From NCBI RefSeq assembly GCF_000799165.1, contig NZ_JUGF01000002.1, positions 124,001 through 188,000 of the forward strand: a stretch of 64,000 nucleotides of DNA, in the 5' to 3' direction. Made by a program: the position numbers and the translations under genes. Shown in pieces: positions 19,064 to 29,100 of this stretch (positions are counted from its first letter, which is position 1; every line of letters starts with the position of its first letter). The stretch comes from Methylotenera versatilis 7 (lineage in GTDB: Bacteria > Pseudomonadota > Gammaproteobacteria > Burkholderiales > Methylophilaceae). The notes under the pieces were generated by a model, which worked only from the letters and a program-made list of their open reading frames with translations, made no database searches and was not told where the DNA came from.

Positions 19064-20027
19064 TCCACAACTTGATTCTGACGGCAATCTTAAACACCTG
19101 CTCACGATTGAGGGCTTGCCTACACGCATCCTTAATCAGATATTGGATACGGCGGAGACCTTTGTCGGCGTGGCTGAACGCGATATCAAAAAAGTACCTT
19201 TATTGCGCGGTAAAACCGTGTGTAATATCTTCTTTGAAAACAGTACACGTACGCGTACCACTTTTGAAATCGCCGCCAAAAGATTATCCGCCGATGTGAT
19301 TAATCTGAATGTTGGCACCTCCAGCCAATCTAAAGGTGAGACGATTTTAGATACGGTAGATAACTTAATCGCCATGCACGCCGACATGTTTGTGGTGCGC
19401 CACAACCAAAGTGGAGCACCACATTTTATTGCACAGCATGTACCAGATCATATCAGTGTGATTAACGCGGGCGATGGTCGCCATGCGCACCCTACGCAAG
19501 GCTTATTGGATGTATTCACCATTCGCCGCTATAAGCCGGATATGCACAATTTGCGTATTGCTTTAGTGGGCGATGTACTGCATTCACGGGTTGCCCGCAG
19601 CGAAATCCACGCATTGACAACACTTGGCGTGCCAGAAGTACGCGTGATTGCGCCCAAAACATTATTGCCGACTGACGTTGAAAAACTGGGCGTACAGGTT
19701 TTTCATGATATGAAAGCGGGATTAAAAGACGTGGATGTTGTTATGATGTTGCGCCTGCAAAATGAACGTATGAATGGTGCGATGCTGCCTTCTGCACAAG
19801 AATACTTTAAAACCTTTGGCTTAACACAAGAGAAACTCCAACTGGCTAAACCAGACGCAATTGTCATGCACCCTGGCCCGATGAATCGCGGCGTAGAAAT
19901 TGACTCCTGTGTTGCAGACGGCAATCAGTCCGTTATATTGCCACAGGTAACTTATGGCATTGCCGTGCGCATGGCGGTTATGGCAATCCTTGGTGGCGGC
20001 AGCGGACAAACAGGGAGTGGCGCATGA
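19056..20027 (+). CDS. pyrB: Aspartate carbamoyltransferase catalytic subunit
   Basis: The 323-residue enzyme makes carbamoyl-aspartate from carbamoyl phosphate and aspartate, the committed step of pyrimidine synthesis. The carbamoyl phosphate loop [15 protein letters not shown] is near 57-71, followed by [14 protein letters not shown] and the aspartate-binding MLRLQ. It is translationally coupled to pyrR (8-nt overlap) and to the pseudo-dihydroorotase (4-nt overlap). No pyrI regulatory gene is present. This is the pattern of the class A dodecameric enzyme of Pseudomonas. Confidence 0.96.
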   Translation: MINPQLDSDGNLKHLLTIEGLPTRILNQILDTAETFVGVAERDIKKVPLLRGKTVCNIFFENSTRTRTTFEIAAKRLSADVINLNVGTSSQSKGETILDTVDNLIAMHADMFVVRHNQSGAPHFIAQHVPDHISVINAGDGRHAHPTQGLLDVFTIRRYKPDMHNLRIALVGDVLHSRVARSEIHALTTLGVPEVRVIAPKTLLPTDVEKLGVQVFHDMKAGLKDVDVVMMLRLQNERMNGAMLPSAQEYFKTFGLTQEKLQLAKPDAIVMHPGPMNRGVEIDSCVADGNQSVILPQVTYGIAVRMAVMAILGGGSGQTGSGA

Positions 20028-21307
20028 AAATTCATATCAGAAATGGGCGCTTGATTGACCCGAAAAATAAAATTGATGCGCAATGTGATGTTTACATTGC
20101 TGCTGGAAAAATCGTTGGTATTCAACACGCCCCAAAAGATTTCGTTGCCAATCAAACCATTGATGCCAGCGGCTTGATTGTCAGCCCCGGTTTTGTCGAT
20201 TTAAGTGCAAGGCTACGCGAGCCAGGCTCTGAATATAGTGCAACTTTAGTCAGCGAATTAAATGCCGCTGCAGCCGGTGGGGTTACTAGCTTGGCTTGTA
20301 CGCCAGATACACAACCGGTATTAGATGAGCCAGGGTTAGTTGAAATGCTGAAATACCGGGCTAAGCAACTTAATCTGGCGCATGTCTATCCACTGGGCGC
20401 ATTAACTCGACAGTTGGAAGGCAAATTGCTGACCGAAATGTGCAAACTGACTGAAGCAGGCTGTGTTGGTTTTAGTCAGGCAGATCACGCCATTATCGAC
20501 ACTCAAGTGCTATGGCGTGCTTGCGAATATGCATCTACCTTTGGCTTCACCTTGTTTCTACGTGCAGAAGATGATTATCTTGCCAAAAATGGCGTCGCCC
20601 ATGATGGAGAAATAGCCAGCAGGCTTGGCTTGAAAGGTATTCCATCTGCAGCAGAAGGTCTGGCTATTGCCAGCATTTTACGCATTGCACATGAAACCAA
20701 CACCAAAATACACCTGTGCCGATTATCGACCGCTGAAGGCGTTAACCTTGTGCGCGAAGCGAAAAAACAAGGTGTACAAGTCACCGCAGATGTTAGCGCA
20801 CAACACCTGCATCTAACCGATTTAGACATCGGCTATTTCAATGCGCATGCACACCTTAAACCACCATTGCGCTCCATACGCGACAAAGACGCGTTATGCC
20901 AGGGTTTAAAAGACGGCACGATTGATGCAATTTGCTCGGACCATACACCAGTGAATGATGATGCAAAACTTTTACCATTTGCAGAATCTGAAGCCGGCGC
21001 AACCGGCTTAGAGTTACTATTACCGCTGGCACTTAAATGGGCGAACAATCAAAAGCTGGATATTGCCGAAGCGATTGCCAAAATCACTGATCAGTCTGCC
21101 CAAATATTGGGTATCAATAGTGGTCATTTATCCATCGGCAGCGATGCGGACATTACTATATTCAATCCCGATCAAACATGGAAAGTAATGCCAGACCAAC
21201 TAAAAAGCCAAGGCAAAAACACTCCATTTTTGGGTTTAGAGATGACAGGAAAAGTGCAGTACACTTTACTGCATGGGCAGATCACTTACCAAGACGAATC
21301 TAATTAA
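20024..21307 (+). CDS. pyrX: Dihydroorotase-like protein, probably inactive (PyrX / PyrC')
   Basis: The 427-residue protein has the type I dihydroorotase fold (amidohydrolase barrel), but the metal-binding His-x-His is lost. The family motif GFVDLHVHLREPG reads [13 protein letters not shown], with S61 and R63 in place of the two histidines. The later SDHTPV motif is kept. In Pseudomonas an equally inactive PyrC' is a structural partner needed to assemble the aspartate transcarbamoylase dodecamer. The 4-nt overlap with pyrB fits that role. A working dihydroorotase should lie elsewhere in the genome. Confidence 0.9.
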   Translation: MKIHIRNGRLIDPKNKIDAQCDVYIAAGKIVGIQHAPKDFVANQTIDASGLIVSPGFVDLSARLREPGSEYSATLVSELNAAAAGGVTSLACTPDTQPVLDEPGLVEMLKYRAKQLNLAHVYPLGALTRQLEGKLLTEMCKLTEAGCVGFSQADHAIIDTQVLWRACEYASTFGFTLFLRAEDDYLAKNGVAHDGEIASRLGLKGIPSAAEGLAIASILRIAHETNTKIHLCRLSTAEGVNLVREAKKQGVQVTADVSAQHLHLTDLDIGYFNAHAHLKPPLRSIRDKDALCQGLKDGTIDAICSDHTPVNDDAKLLPFAESEAGATGLELLLPLALKWANNQKLDIAEAIAKITDQSAQILGINSGHLSIGSDADITIFNPDQTWKVMPDQLKSQGKNTPFLGLEMTGKVQYTLLHGQITYQDESN

Positions 21308-21476
21308 ATTCATTCACACGGTGATTTTTTATGAGGCATGAATAACCAAAAGATTAGGCATTTGAAATATTACATACTTGACGTTTTGCCAAAACGCGCA
21401 GATAGTCACCAAGATATAACAGTTTTGTATTAATTTAGCTTTTGTTTCAATTCATCATATTTATTGGGGATTAATA

Positions 21477-22061
21477 ATGAGTGCATTTTTTAGTACGTTA
21501 TCTTGCTGCTGGTTTTGGCTACTCTTAGGCGTTTTAATTGGATGGTTGCTCAATCGCTGGTTATGTAAATGCTGCGCTAACACTAATCATACCGCCCCTA
21601 CTCCTGCTACAAAACCAGACACTACATCTCCTGCAAAAATAGCCGACATACCCACTTCAGCAGCAGTTACGTCTTCCGCTGCAAAGCCGGCACCAAAACC
21701 CGCTACTAAAGCAAAAGCAACGCCCAAACCTGCTGAAAAAATAGCCAGCACAGCAGTTGCCATTGATATTGCCACAGCAAAAGCCGCTGGCTTTAGCATT
21801 AAAAATGCCAATGACCTGACTGTTGTAGAAGGTATTGGCCCCAAAATTAGTGAATTATTTAAAGATAATGGTATTAAAACGTTTGCAGAACTGGCAGTAC
21901 AAACGGTACCGCAATTACGTGCAATTCTAGATAAAGGCGGCGCACGCTATCGCATAGCTAACCCAAGTACTTGGGCAAAACAGGCGGCATTGGCATCGGC
22001 TAACAAATGGGCAGAACTCAAGAAATTGCAGGATGAGCTTTCTGGTGGCGTTAAAAAATAA
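21477..22061 (+). CDS. Membrane-anchored helix-hairpin-helix (COG3743-like) protein
   Basis: There are 194 residues in three parts. An N-terminal membrane helix (about 8-27) is flanked by a Cys-rich turn, WLCKCCAN. A Pro/Ala/Lys/Thr-rich linker of about 75 residues follows. The C-terminal domain contains VVEGIGPKISELFKDNGI, a helix-hairpin-helix of the kind in COG3743 (predicted H3TH nucleic-acid-binding proteins). The function is unknown. A GGGGA ribosome site precedes the ATG. The next gene starts 27 nt later and shares the membrane-anchor-plus-linker plan, so the two are likely an operon. Confidence 0.78.
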   Translation: MSAFFSTLSCCWFWLLLGVLIGWLLNRWLCKCCANTNHTAPTPATKPDTTSPAKIADIPTSAAVTSSAAKPAPKPATKAKATPKPAEKIASTAVAIDIATAKAAGFSIKNANDLTVVEGIGPKISELFKDNGIKTFAELAVQTVPQLRAILDKGGARYRIANPSTWAKQAALASANKWAELKKLQDELSGGVKK

Positions 22062-22088
22062 CTATTAACGACATTAGGAGTAACTGTT

Positions 22089-22892
22089 ATGCAAACCAAT
22101 CAATCTGCGCAACATCAAGCTAGCTACAAGCGCTGGACATGGATAATTGCGCTCATTCTCGCGTTAATATTATTATGGATGCTGCTCACAGGTCGTGGGC
22201 CATCTAGTGCTTGCTGTGAGCCATTAGTTAGCACACCAGTAAATGAAGCTACAATCGCACCAAGCACCGAAATAACGCCAAGTGCGCCAGCCAGCGATGA
22301 ATTTAGCTTTACTGCGACGCAAAGCGATGTGACCAGCACAGGTGACGCAAGCAATGCGGTTTGGTTAGCCCAAGCTGACAAATTGAAAGCTATATTAAGC
22401 GGGGAAGATTTACGTGCGCAAGGTGACGATAAAAAAGTATTGTTATCGGGCATCGTTGATAGTGAGGAAATCAAAAAGCAAAAAGGCGCAGATGCCCAAG
22501 CATTTTTTGGACCAGCCATCACTATTGACAATCAGTTTGTCGTTAAAGCCAGTGGGCCACCAGTTGCAGCATCTTCACCTCCGGCAGCGGTAAAACTGTA
22601 CTTTGCTTCTGGCAAAACCTCACTGCCTGATGATGCCAGCACCAGTCTTGCAGCGATTATCGAATGGTTGAAAGCACATCCTGAATCTACAGCAGTATTG
22701 TCAGGCTATCACGATTCAAGCGGGGATAAGGCGTTTAACCAAAAACTGGCTAAACGCCGCGCCGAATCAGTGGAGGATGCTCTAGAAGATGCGGGCATTG
22801 ATGATGACAGAATAGACAAACGCAAACCTGAAAGTGTAGATGGTGGAGCCGATTTAGCTGAAGCACGACGGGTAGAAATTTCGATAGAATAA
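22089..22892 (+). CDS. Inner-membrane-anchored OmpA-family protein
   Basis: There are 267 residues. A membrane anchor (about 17-34) is followed by CCEP and a Thr/Ser/Pro-rich linker. A middle segment (about 95-155) resembles a BON-type module (LSGIVDSEEIKKQ). The C-terminal OmpA peptidoglycan-binding domain (166-267) has LSGYHDSSGDKAFNQKL, a KRRAESV helix and the closing RRVEI motif. It probably ties the inner membrane to the cell wall. AGGAG lies 9 nt before the ATG. The gene ends 52 nt before a strong bidirectional terminator. Confidence 0.82.
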   Translation: MQTNQSAQHQASYKRWTWIIALILALILLWMLLTGRGPSSACCEPLVSTPVNEATIAPSTEITPSAPASDEFSFTATQSDVTSTGDASNAVWLAQADKLKAILSGEDLRAQGDDKKVLLSGIVDSEEIKKQKGADAQAFFGPAITIDNQFVVKASGPPVAASSPPAAVKLYFASGKTSLPDDASTSLAAIIEWLKAHPESTAVLSGYHDSSGDKAFNQKLAKRRAESVEDALEDAGIDDDRIDKRKPESVDGGADLAEARRVEISIE

Positions 22893-22943
22893 ATATGGAA
22901 TAAATCGCTCATTGAATCAGCCAGTTTAAAATAATTTCCAATA

Positions 22944-22973
22944 AAAAAAGCCGATGCATGCATCGGCTTTTTT
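22944..22973. terminator. Bidirectional rho-independent terminator
   Basis: A perfectly palindromic GC-rich core, AGCCGATGCATGCATCGGCT, is flanked by A6 on the left and T6 on the right. It can stop both the OmpA-family gene on the plus strand and pilU on the minus strand. Confidence 0.9.
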
Positions 22974-23002
22974 ATTTCAATCTTAAAACCCTAACTGTTA
23001 AA

Positions 23003-24142
23003 TTAAACAATTCCTAAATGATCCAATCCTGCAGACAAATCTTTATCATGCGCATCCTTGCCATGCAACTTCACTTTTAAGCGTAAGTCATTCACAGAAT
23101 CTGCATTGCGCAATGCATCTTCATAACTAATTGCACCTGATTCATGTAAGTCAAACAGAGCCTGATCAAAGGTTTGCATACCCAATTCGCGTGAACGGCT
23201 GATAATTTCTTTAATTTCGTGCACATCGCCTTTGAAGATCAAATCTGAAATCAGCGGCGAATTAATCATAATTTCAATCGCAGCAGCGCGACCAATACCA
23301 TCTATTTTAGGAATCAATCGTTGCGAAATAAACGCACGCGTATTCAGCGACAAATCCATCAACAACTGATGACGACGCTCTTCCGGGAAAAAGTTGATAA
23401 TACGATCCAAGGCTTGGTTGGTACTATTAGCATGCAATGTAGCTAGACATAAATGCCCTGTTTCAGCAAAGGCAATCGCATAATCCATGGTTTCACGGTC
23501 GCGAATCTCACCAATCAAAATCACATCTGGCGCCTGGCGCAGCGTATTTTTAAGTGCAATATGCCAATTATCGGTATCTACTCCAACTTCGCGCTGGGTG
23601 ATAATGCAATTTTTATGTTCATGCACAAACTCAACGGGGTCTTCGATAGTAATAATATGCCCATAGCTATTCTCATTGCGGTAACCAACCATAGCTGCCA
23701 AAGAAGTGGATTTTCCAGAACCCGTACCACCGACAAAAATCACTAAACCACGCTTAGTCATGGCGATGTCTTTTAATACTTCAGGCAGACCTAAATCTTC
23801 AAATTTAGGGATTTTGGTGGCGATGGTTCTAAATACCAAGCCCACAGAGCCGCGCTGTACGAAAGCGTTTACCCTGAATCGTGCAGCCCCAGGCAAGCCA
23901 ATCGCAAAATTACACTCATTGCTGGCATCAAACTCAGCTGCTTGTTTGTCGTTCATAATAGAACGCCCGATTTCCCGCGCTTGCTGTGCACTTAATATTT
24001 GCTGACTGACTGGCGTTAATTTGCCATCAACTTTCATCGCAGGTGGAAAACCAGCGGTGATGAACATATCCGATGCTTTTTTGCTAATCATTAAGCGTAG
24101 CAAATCAAATACAAATTTCTCAGCTTGGCCTTTTTCCATCAT
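23003..24142 (-). CDS. pilU: Type IV pilus retraction ATPase PilU
   Basis: The 379-residue hexameric ATPase is an accessory retraction motor of type IV pili. It shows Walker A GGTGSGKSTSL near 135, the Asp box and Walker B region VILIGEIRDRETM, and the His box GHLCLATLHANS. The N-terminus FVFDLLRLMISKKASDMFIT and the C-terminal extension past the PilT length separate it from PilT. It lies 50 nt downstream of pilT, the normal order, and likely shares its transcript. Confidence 0.95.
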   Translation of the reverse strand: MMEKGQAEKFVFDLLRLMISKKASDMFITAGFPPAMKVDGKLTPVSQQILSAQQAREIGRSIMNDKQAAEFDASNECNFAIGLPGAARFRVNAFVQRGSVGLVFRTIATKIPKFEDLGLPEVLKDIAMTKRGLVIFVGGTGSGKSTSLAAMVGYRNENSYGHIITIEDPVEFVHEHKNCIITQREVGVDTDNWHIALKNTLRQAPDVILIGEIRDRETMDYAIAFAETGHLCLATLHANSTNQALDRIINFFPEERRHQLLMDLSLNTRAFISQRLIPKIDGIGRAAAIEIMINSPLISDLIFKGDVHEIKEIISRSRELGMQTFDQALFDLHESGAISYEDALRNADSVNDLRLKVKLHGKDAHDKDLSAGLDHLGIV

Positions 24143-24192
24143 CGAATCCTAATTTAATTTTCTGGTTATTTTTATATTAAATAAAATTATAC

Positions 24193-25236
24193 TTAACCAA
24201 TAATTGAGTCTCTATTCGCAGCTTTGCTACGCGCTTCGTTAGCAGAAATAACATTGCGACGCACCAAATCCTGCAGATTCTGATCTAAGGTCTGCATACC
24301 GATATTTTGGCCTGTTTGAATCGCAGAATACATTTGCGCCACTTTATTTTCACGAATCAAGTTACGAATCGCCGGTGTACCAATCATAATTTCGTGCGCA
24401 GCAACGCGACCCTGCTCATCTTTGGTTTTACATAAAGTTTGCGAGATGACAGAGCGCAATGACTCTGACAGCATGGAACGCACCATTTCTTTTTCTGCCG
24501 CTGGGAATACATCCACAATACGGTCCACCGTTTTGGCAGCAGAGCTGGTGTGCAAGGTCCCAAACACCAAGTGACCTGTTTCTGCCGCGCTTAAAGCTAA
24601 ACGAATCGTTTCCAGATCGCGCATCTCACCCACCAAAATTACATCAGGGTCTTCACGTAGCGCAGAGCGCAACGCATTCTGGAAAGACAAGGTATGTGGC
24701 CCAACCTCACGTTGGTTAATCAAACATTTTTTGGATGTGTGCACAAATTCGATTGGGTCTTCTACGGTTAGAATATGGCCCATTTCGTTTTCATTAATAT
24801 AATCCACCATCGCCGCTAAGGTGGTTGATTTTCCTGAACCTGTAGGTCCTGTTACTAGCACGATACCGCGCGGTGTATTGGCAATTTCCTTAAAAATCGC
24901 AGGGCAATTCAGCTGTTCCAAGGTTAATATTTTAGAAGGAATCGTTCTGAATACTGCACCAGAACCACGATTATGATTAAACGCATTCACACGGAAACGT
25001 GCTAAATTCGGTATCTCAAATGAGAAGTCGCATTCCAGCGTCTCTTCATAAACCTTGCGTTGCCCATCATTCATAATGTCGTAAACCATGCCATGCACTT
25101 GCGTGTGATCCAATGCAGGAACATTGATTTTACGAATGTCGCCATGTACGCGAATCATCGGTGGCAAGCCTGCAGACAAGTGCAAGTCTGATGCTTTATT
25201 CTTAACCGAAAAGGCCAGTAAATCTGAAATATCCAC
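24193..25236 (-). CDS. pilT: Type IV pilus twitching motility ATPase PilT
   Basis: The 347-residue hexameric motor depolymerises pili for twitching and DNA uptake. Motifs are Walker A GPTGSGKSTTL near 129-139, DVILVGEMRDLETIR, GHLVFGTLHTSS and the PilT-specific AIRNLIRENK. It starts with GTG at 25236, with AGGAG six bases upstream. It is divergent from yggS across 91 nt, the usual arrangement. Confidence 0.97.
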   Translation of the reverse strand: MDISDLLAFSVKNKASDLHLSAGLPPMIRVHGDIRKINVPALDHTQVHGMVYDIMNDGQRKVYEETLECDFSFEIPNLARFRVNAFNHNRGSGAVFRTIPSKILTLEQLNCPAIFKEIANTPRGIVLVTGPTGSGKSTTLAAMVDYINENEMGHILTVEDPIEFVHTSKKCLINQREVGPHTLSFQNALRSALREDPDVILVGEMRDLETIRLALSAAETGHLVFGTLHTSSAAKTVDRIVDVFPAAEKEMVRSMLSESLRSVISQTLCKTKDEQGRVAAHEIMIGTPAIRNLIRENKVAQMYSAIQTGQNIGMQTLDQNLQDLVRRNVISANEARSKAANRDSIIG

Positions 25237-25327
25237 TTGCGGCTCCTGCTATAATTTAGGCTTGTGTAAACGATGAAGACGAAACTTCATAAAGTACATT
25301 AAACTAATTGTTTAAAGTGTTTGAATT

Positions 25328-26017
25328 ATGACCATAATTGCCGATTCCTTGCAAGCGATTCAAGCAAATATTCACGCAGCGTTAACAGCGGCGGGTAGAA
25401 AAGATAACGTGCAATTGCTAGCCGTGAGCAAAGCGCAATCGGCCGACAAACTGCGTAACGCATACTTAGCTGGGCAACGTGCATTTGGCGAAAACTATGT
25501 GCAGGAAGCCATTAACAAACAGCAGCAATTAAGCGATTTAAATATCGAATGGCACTTTATTGGCCCTATTCAAAGCAATAAAACCCAACTGATTGCACAA
25601 CATTTTGATTGGGTGCACTCAGTCGATAGACTTAAAATCGCAGAGCGATTATCCAATGCAAGATCACCTTCGTTACCGCCGTTAAATGTGTGTATTCAAA
25701 TCAATAGCAGTGAAGAAGCCACGAAAAGCGGCGCTAGTTTGGCTGAAACAATTGCGCTGGCAAATGCTATTAACACCATGCCGAACTTGATATTGCGCGG
25801 CTTGATGGCAATTCCTGCGCCTGCTAACGATTACGCAACGCAATGTGCGCAATTTAAAATCGTACACACAGCGTTTAAAAACTTGCAGCAACAAGGGTTC
25901 GCAATCGACACACTATCAATCGGTATGTCCGAAGACTATGTTGCAGCGATTCACGAAGGTGCTACCATAGTGCGTATTGGCTCCGCCCTATTTGGGGCAC
26001 GATCTATTCCTGCATGA
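25328..26017 (+). CDS. yggS: PLP-binding YggS/PROSC family protein
   Basis: The 229-residue single-barrel protein binds pyridoxal 5'-phosphate without known catalysis and keeps vitamin B6 and amino-acid pools balanced. The PLP lysine is in LLAVSKAQ (about 31-38). AFGENYVQEA, WHFIGPIQSNK and the phosphate-binding LSIGMSEDY are intact. Its stop region overlaps the first possible start of proC (ATGA at 26014), and the yggS-proC-yggT order is conserved in proteobacteria. Confidence 0.94.
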   Translation: MTIIADSLQAIQANIHAALTAAGRKDNVQLLAVSKAQSADKLRNAYLAGQRAFGENYVQEAINKQQQLSDLNIEWHFIGPIQSNKTQLIAQHFDWVHSVDRLKIAERLSNARSPSLPPLNVCIQINSSEEATKSGASLAETIALANAINTMPNLILRGLMAIPAPANDYATQCAQFKIVHTAFKNLQQQGFAIDTLSIGMSEDYVAAIHEGATIVRIGSALFGARSIPA

Positions 26018-26052
26018 ACAAACTGAATCAACCAACTAATGAGAATCAACGC

Positions 26053-26859
26053 ATGAAATTAGCTTTTATCGGTGGCGGCAACATGGCTTATGCCCTTATT
26101 GTGGGCTTAAAAAATAGACAAGTCGTCATGTCAAACATTCTTGTGATCGAACGTGATGCCAGCAAATGGGGGCAATTAGAGCAACTGGGCGTTCAAGTGA
26201 GTGCAGAACTGGCCGATGTGAGTAATTACGATGTCATTGTGCTGGCGATTAAGCCACAGCAATTGCCAGCATTGGCAAAAACATTGGCACCAATTCTAAC
26301 CACGCAATTGGTGATTTCAATTGCCGCAGGCATTCGTTTAGGCGATTTAAGCCGCTGGCTGGACAATTACCCAACGATTATTCGCGCCATGCCTAACACG
26401 CCAGCACAGATTCAAGAAGGCGTAACGGGTTTGTACGCTTTGCCCGATGTATCCGAAAAACATATTGCGCTGGCTGACCAAATACTCAAGGCAGCAGGTA
26501 GCACACTATGGTTGGATTCCGAGGAAAAACTGGATGCGGTTACGGCAATCTCTGGCAGCGGCCCTGCCTATGTATTTTATTTAATTGAGGCACTGCAAAC
26601 GGCGGCGCTTGAATTGGGTTTAAGCGACGATGAAGCCAAACAATTGAGCATTGCTACCTTCAAAGGTGCAAGCTTACTGGCCGATGCGAGCACAACGCCA
26701 ATCGACATTCTGCGTACACAAGTCACCTCAAAAGGCGGCACTACAGAACAAGGTTTATTGAGCCTGGAAAATTCACAGGTTAAACAAGCGATTACCTTAG
26801 CCGCACAAAAAGCCTATCAACGTGCGAAAACTTTAGGTGATGAGTTAGGTCAGGATTAA
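26053..26859 (+). CDS. proC: Pyrroline-5-carboxylate reductase
   Basis: The 268-residue enzyme performs the NAD(P)H-dependent last step of proline synthesis. The Rossmann motif FIGGGNMAYALIVG opens the protein. IIRAMPNTPA and the C-terminal signature with SGSGPAYVFYLIEAL and TSKGGTTEQGL are present. I start at ATG 26053, preceded by GAGA at about 9 nt, which gives the usual length (E. coli 269). An upstream ATG at 26014 overlapping yggS would add 13 polar residues and cannot be excluded. Confidence 0.93.
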   Translation: MKLAFIGGGNMAYALIVGLKNRQVVMSNILVIERDASKWGQLEQLGVQVSAELADVSNYDVIVLAIKPQQLPALAKTLAPILTTQLVISIAAGIRLGDLSRWLDNYPTIIRAMPNTPAQIQEGVTGLYALPDVSEKHIALADQILKAAGSTLWLDSEEKLDAVTAISGSGPAYVFYLIEALQTAALELGLSDDEAKQLSIATFKGASLLADASTTPIDILRTQVTSKGGTTEQGLLSLENSQVKQAITLAAQKAYQRAKTLGDELGQD

Positions 26860-26928
26860 GTAGTTACAATTTAATAGCCACAGATTTAATATCTATCGAT
26901 TTAACAACCACAACCAAGGCAATTGTTC

Positions 26929-27504
26929 ATGTTAACAACCGCACTCCAGTTTCTACTCAGCACTGTTTTAAATTTACTAACACTGGTATTTTTGCTGCGT
27001 TTTTTTATGCAATTATTAAGAGTACCTTTTGGCAACCCGCTTGGTTTGATGGTGATGACGCTTACAGATTTTGCGGTTAAACCTGCCAGAAAAGTGATTC
27101 CTAGCCTCAAAAAGATTGATTTATCTACGTTGTTTTTAGCCTTCGTCACGCAGTTAATATTGCAGATAAGCTTATTAATGCTGCGCAATTTTCCGTTGCT
27201 TGTGGCCGGCGACGTTGTTTGGATTGGTTTTGTGGGCTTAAGCGTACTTGGAGTATTGCACACCGCTTTGGATGTGTTTTTTTACGCCATTTTATTGCAG
27301 GTCATTTTAAGCTGGGTGAATCCTTATACGCCGATTGCTGGAGTTTTAGATGCTCTGACAAGGCCCATTTTAGCGCCGATACGCAAAGTTATCCCAAGCG
27401 CCAGCGGTATCGATTTTTCGCCATTAGTCGCACTTGTTTTATTGCAAATGATCAATATTTCAGTGTTTAAAACATTAGAAATACAATTGCTCGGGCTTTT
27501 TTAA
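26929..27504 (+). CDS. yggT: YggT family membrane protein
   Basis: The 191-residue integral membrane protein consists of two YggT repeats, each with two helices. Each repeat carries the motif DALTRPILAPIRKVIPS or its counterpart TDFAVKPARKVIPS. The exact role is unknown, though homologues are linked to ion homeostasis and cell shape. ATG 26929 is chosen because AAGG lies 9-10 nt before it; a TTG six bases upstream is too close to that site. Confidence 0.9.
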   Translation: MLTTALQFLLSTVLNLLTLVFLLRFFMQLLRVPFGNPLGLMVMTLTDFAVKPARKVIPSLKKIDLSTLFLAFVTQLILQISLLMLRNFPLLVAGDVVWIGFVGLSVLGVLHTALDVFFYAILLQVILSWVNPYTPIAGVLDALTRPILAPIRKVIPSASGIDFSPLVALVLLQMINISVFKTLEIQLLGLF

Positions 27505-27587
27505 ATCGCTAAATTGTCGCAAGAAAACTGGCAGAAATCACTTGTTAACGTTAAGTCACCTGGGTAACTGTCCTGAGCGGCTTAACG

Positions 27588-29048
27588 CTATATCCAAATA
27601 ATATCAAACGCCTCTCTTGCATATTGGCTATCAGGCTGTAAAGTCACGCGTTTGCTAATAAAATCCGATAGATTCGCCAAACTTTGCGATTCCTCATCCA
27701 GCAGCATATCAATCACTTGCGGGCAAGCGATTACTTTAAACTCTTTGGCATTAAACTGTTTCGATTCGCGTAGCAATTCACGCATAATTTCATAGCAGAT
27801 CGTTTGTGCCGTCTTATGTTCGCCGCGCCCTTGGCACACATCGCAAGGTTCACACAGCAAATGTGCCAAACTCTCTCTGGTGCGTTTACGCGTCATTTCT
27901 ACCAAACCGAGCGAGGTAAAACCATTAACGCTCGTTCGTGCTCGGTCTAGCTCAACCGCTTTTTTAAGCTCTTCCAATACGATTTCACGCTGACTATCTT
28001 CATCCATGTCAATAAAATCTATGATGATGATACCGCCCAAATTGCGCAATCTTAATTGCCGCGCAATACATTGCGTGGCTTCTAAATTGGTTTTAAAAAT
28101 GGTGTCAGATAGATTTTTGCCACTAACGAAGCTACCCGTATTCACATCCACCGTGGTTAACGCTTCTGTTTGGTCGAAAATCAAATAACCACCGGACTTT
28201 AATTCCACTTTGCGCGAAAGAGCACGTTCGATTTCTTTTTCAATATTATAAAAATCAAAAATCGGTCGTTCGCCTTGGTAGTGATACAAAGGCTTAACCG
28301 CTTTGGCTACATATAATTCAGCAAACTCTTTTAACTGATTGTAGGTTTCTTTGGAATCCACGCGAATGCTCACCGTTTGATCATTCACGACGTCTCTTAA
28401 AATACGCCGAGGCAGGCTTAAATCGTAAAAGACCAGTGAGCGTTCACTCGCCGATTGGCTATCTAGCTGAATTTTCGCCCACACTTTTTGCAAGTACTCG
28501 ATATCCGCAAGTAATTCCTGATCAGAAGCCGCTTCTGACATGGTGCGGATAATAAAGCCGCCAGAACGCTTTTCTGGCAACAAACCTAGTAAGCGATTAC
28601 GCAGCATTTCCCGCTCTGTTTCATCTTCAATACGTTGCGACACGCCAATATGTTCTTGATGCGGCAAAAAGACTAAAAAACGCCCTGCAATGCTGACTTC
28701 TGTTGTTAATCGCGCGCCCTTGGTGCCAATCGGCTCTTTAATCACCTGCACAATGATTGATTGGCCTTCGCGCAACACATCCTGAATCGGCCGGTCAGTT
28801 TGAGGTTCACCATCTATATGGCAATCCATAATGTCCGCAGCATGTAAAAAAGCAGCGCGCTGCAAACCAATTTCAACAAACGCAGATTGCATACCTGGCA
28901 ATACACGGCACACTTTACCGCGATACACATTGCCAACAATCCCTAGTGACGAACTGCGCTCAATATGCAACTCCTGAGCGATGCCTTGCTCTAGTACGGC
29001 AACTCGCGTTTCTTGTGGCGTTACGTTAATTAATATCTCTTGTCCCAA
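27588..29048 (-). CDS. rng: Ribonuclease G
   Basis: The 486-residue RNase E/G family endonuclease matures the 16S rRNA 5' end and turns over mRNA. The N-terminal EILINVTPQETRVAVLE leads into an S1 domain (about 36-125). The catalytic metal Asp is in DVNTGSFVSGKN, with a second acid in IIIDFIDM. The zinc-link cysteines are in CDVCQGRG. It lacks the long C-terminal scaffold of RNase E. The start is TTG at 29048, with AAGG seven bases upstream. It is followed on the same strand by maf upstream, a usual pairing. Confidence 0.95.
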   Translation of the reverse strand: MGQEILINVTPQETRVAVLEQGIAQELHIERSSSLGIVGNVYRGKVCRVLPGMQSAFVEIGLQRAAFLHAADIMDCHIDGEPQTDRPIQDVLREGQSIIVQVIKEPIGTKGARLTTEVSIAGRFLVFLPHQEHIGVSQRIEDETEREMLRNRLLGLLPEKRSGGFIIRTMSEAASDQELLADIEYLQKVWAKIQLDSQSASERSLVFYDLSLPRRILRDVVNDQTVSIRVDSKETYNQLKEFAELYVAKAVKPLYHYQGERPIFDFYNIEKEIERALSRKVELKSGGYLIFDQTEALTTVDVNTGSFVSGKNLSDTIFKTNLEATQCIARQLRLRNLGGIIIIDFIDMDEDSQREIVLEELKKAVELDRARTSVNGFTSLGLVEMTRKRTRESLAHLLCEPCDVCQGRGEHKTAQTICYEIMRELLRESKQFNAKEFKVIACPQVIDMLLDEESQSLANLSDFISKRVTLQPDSQYAREAFDIIWI

Positions 29049-29100
29049 TTGCTTACCTTATCTTTTTATTTGTATTTCAAAGTTTATAGAACTCAATCTA

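Noticed and set aside
27549-27587. Terminator between yggT and rng
   Set aside because: CGTTAAG/CTTAACG arms exist but are only 7 bp around a 25-nt loop with no T-run. They are too weak to call.
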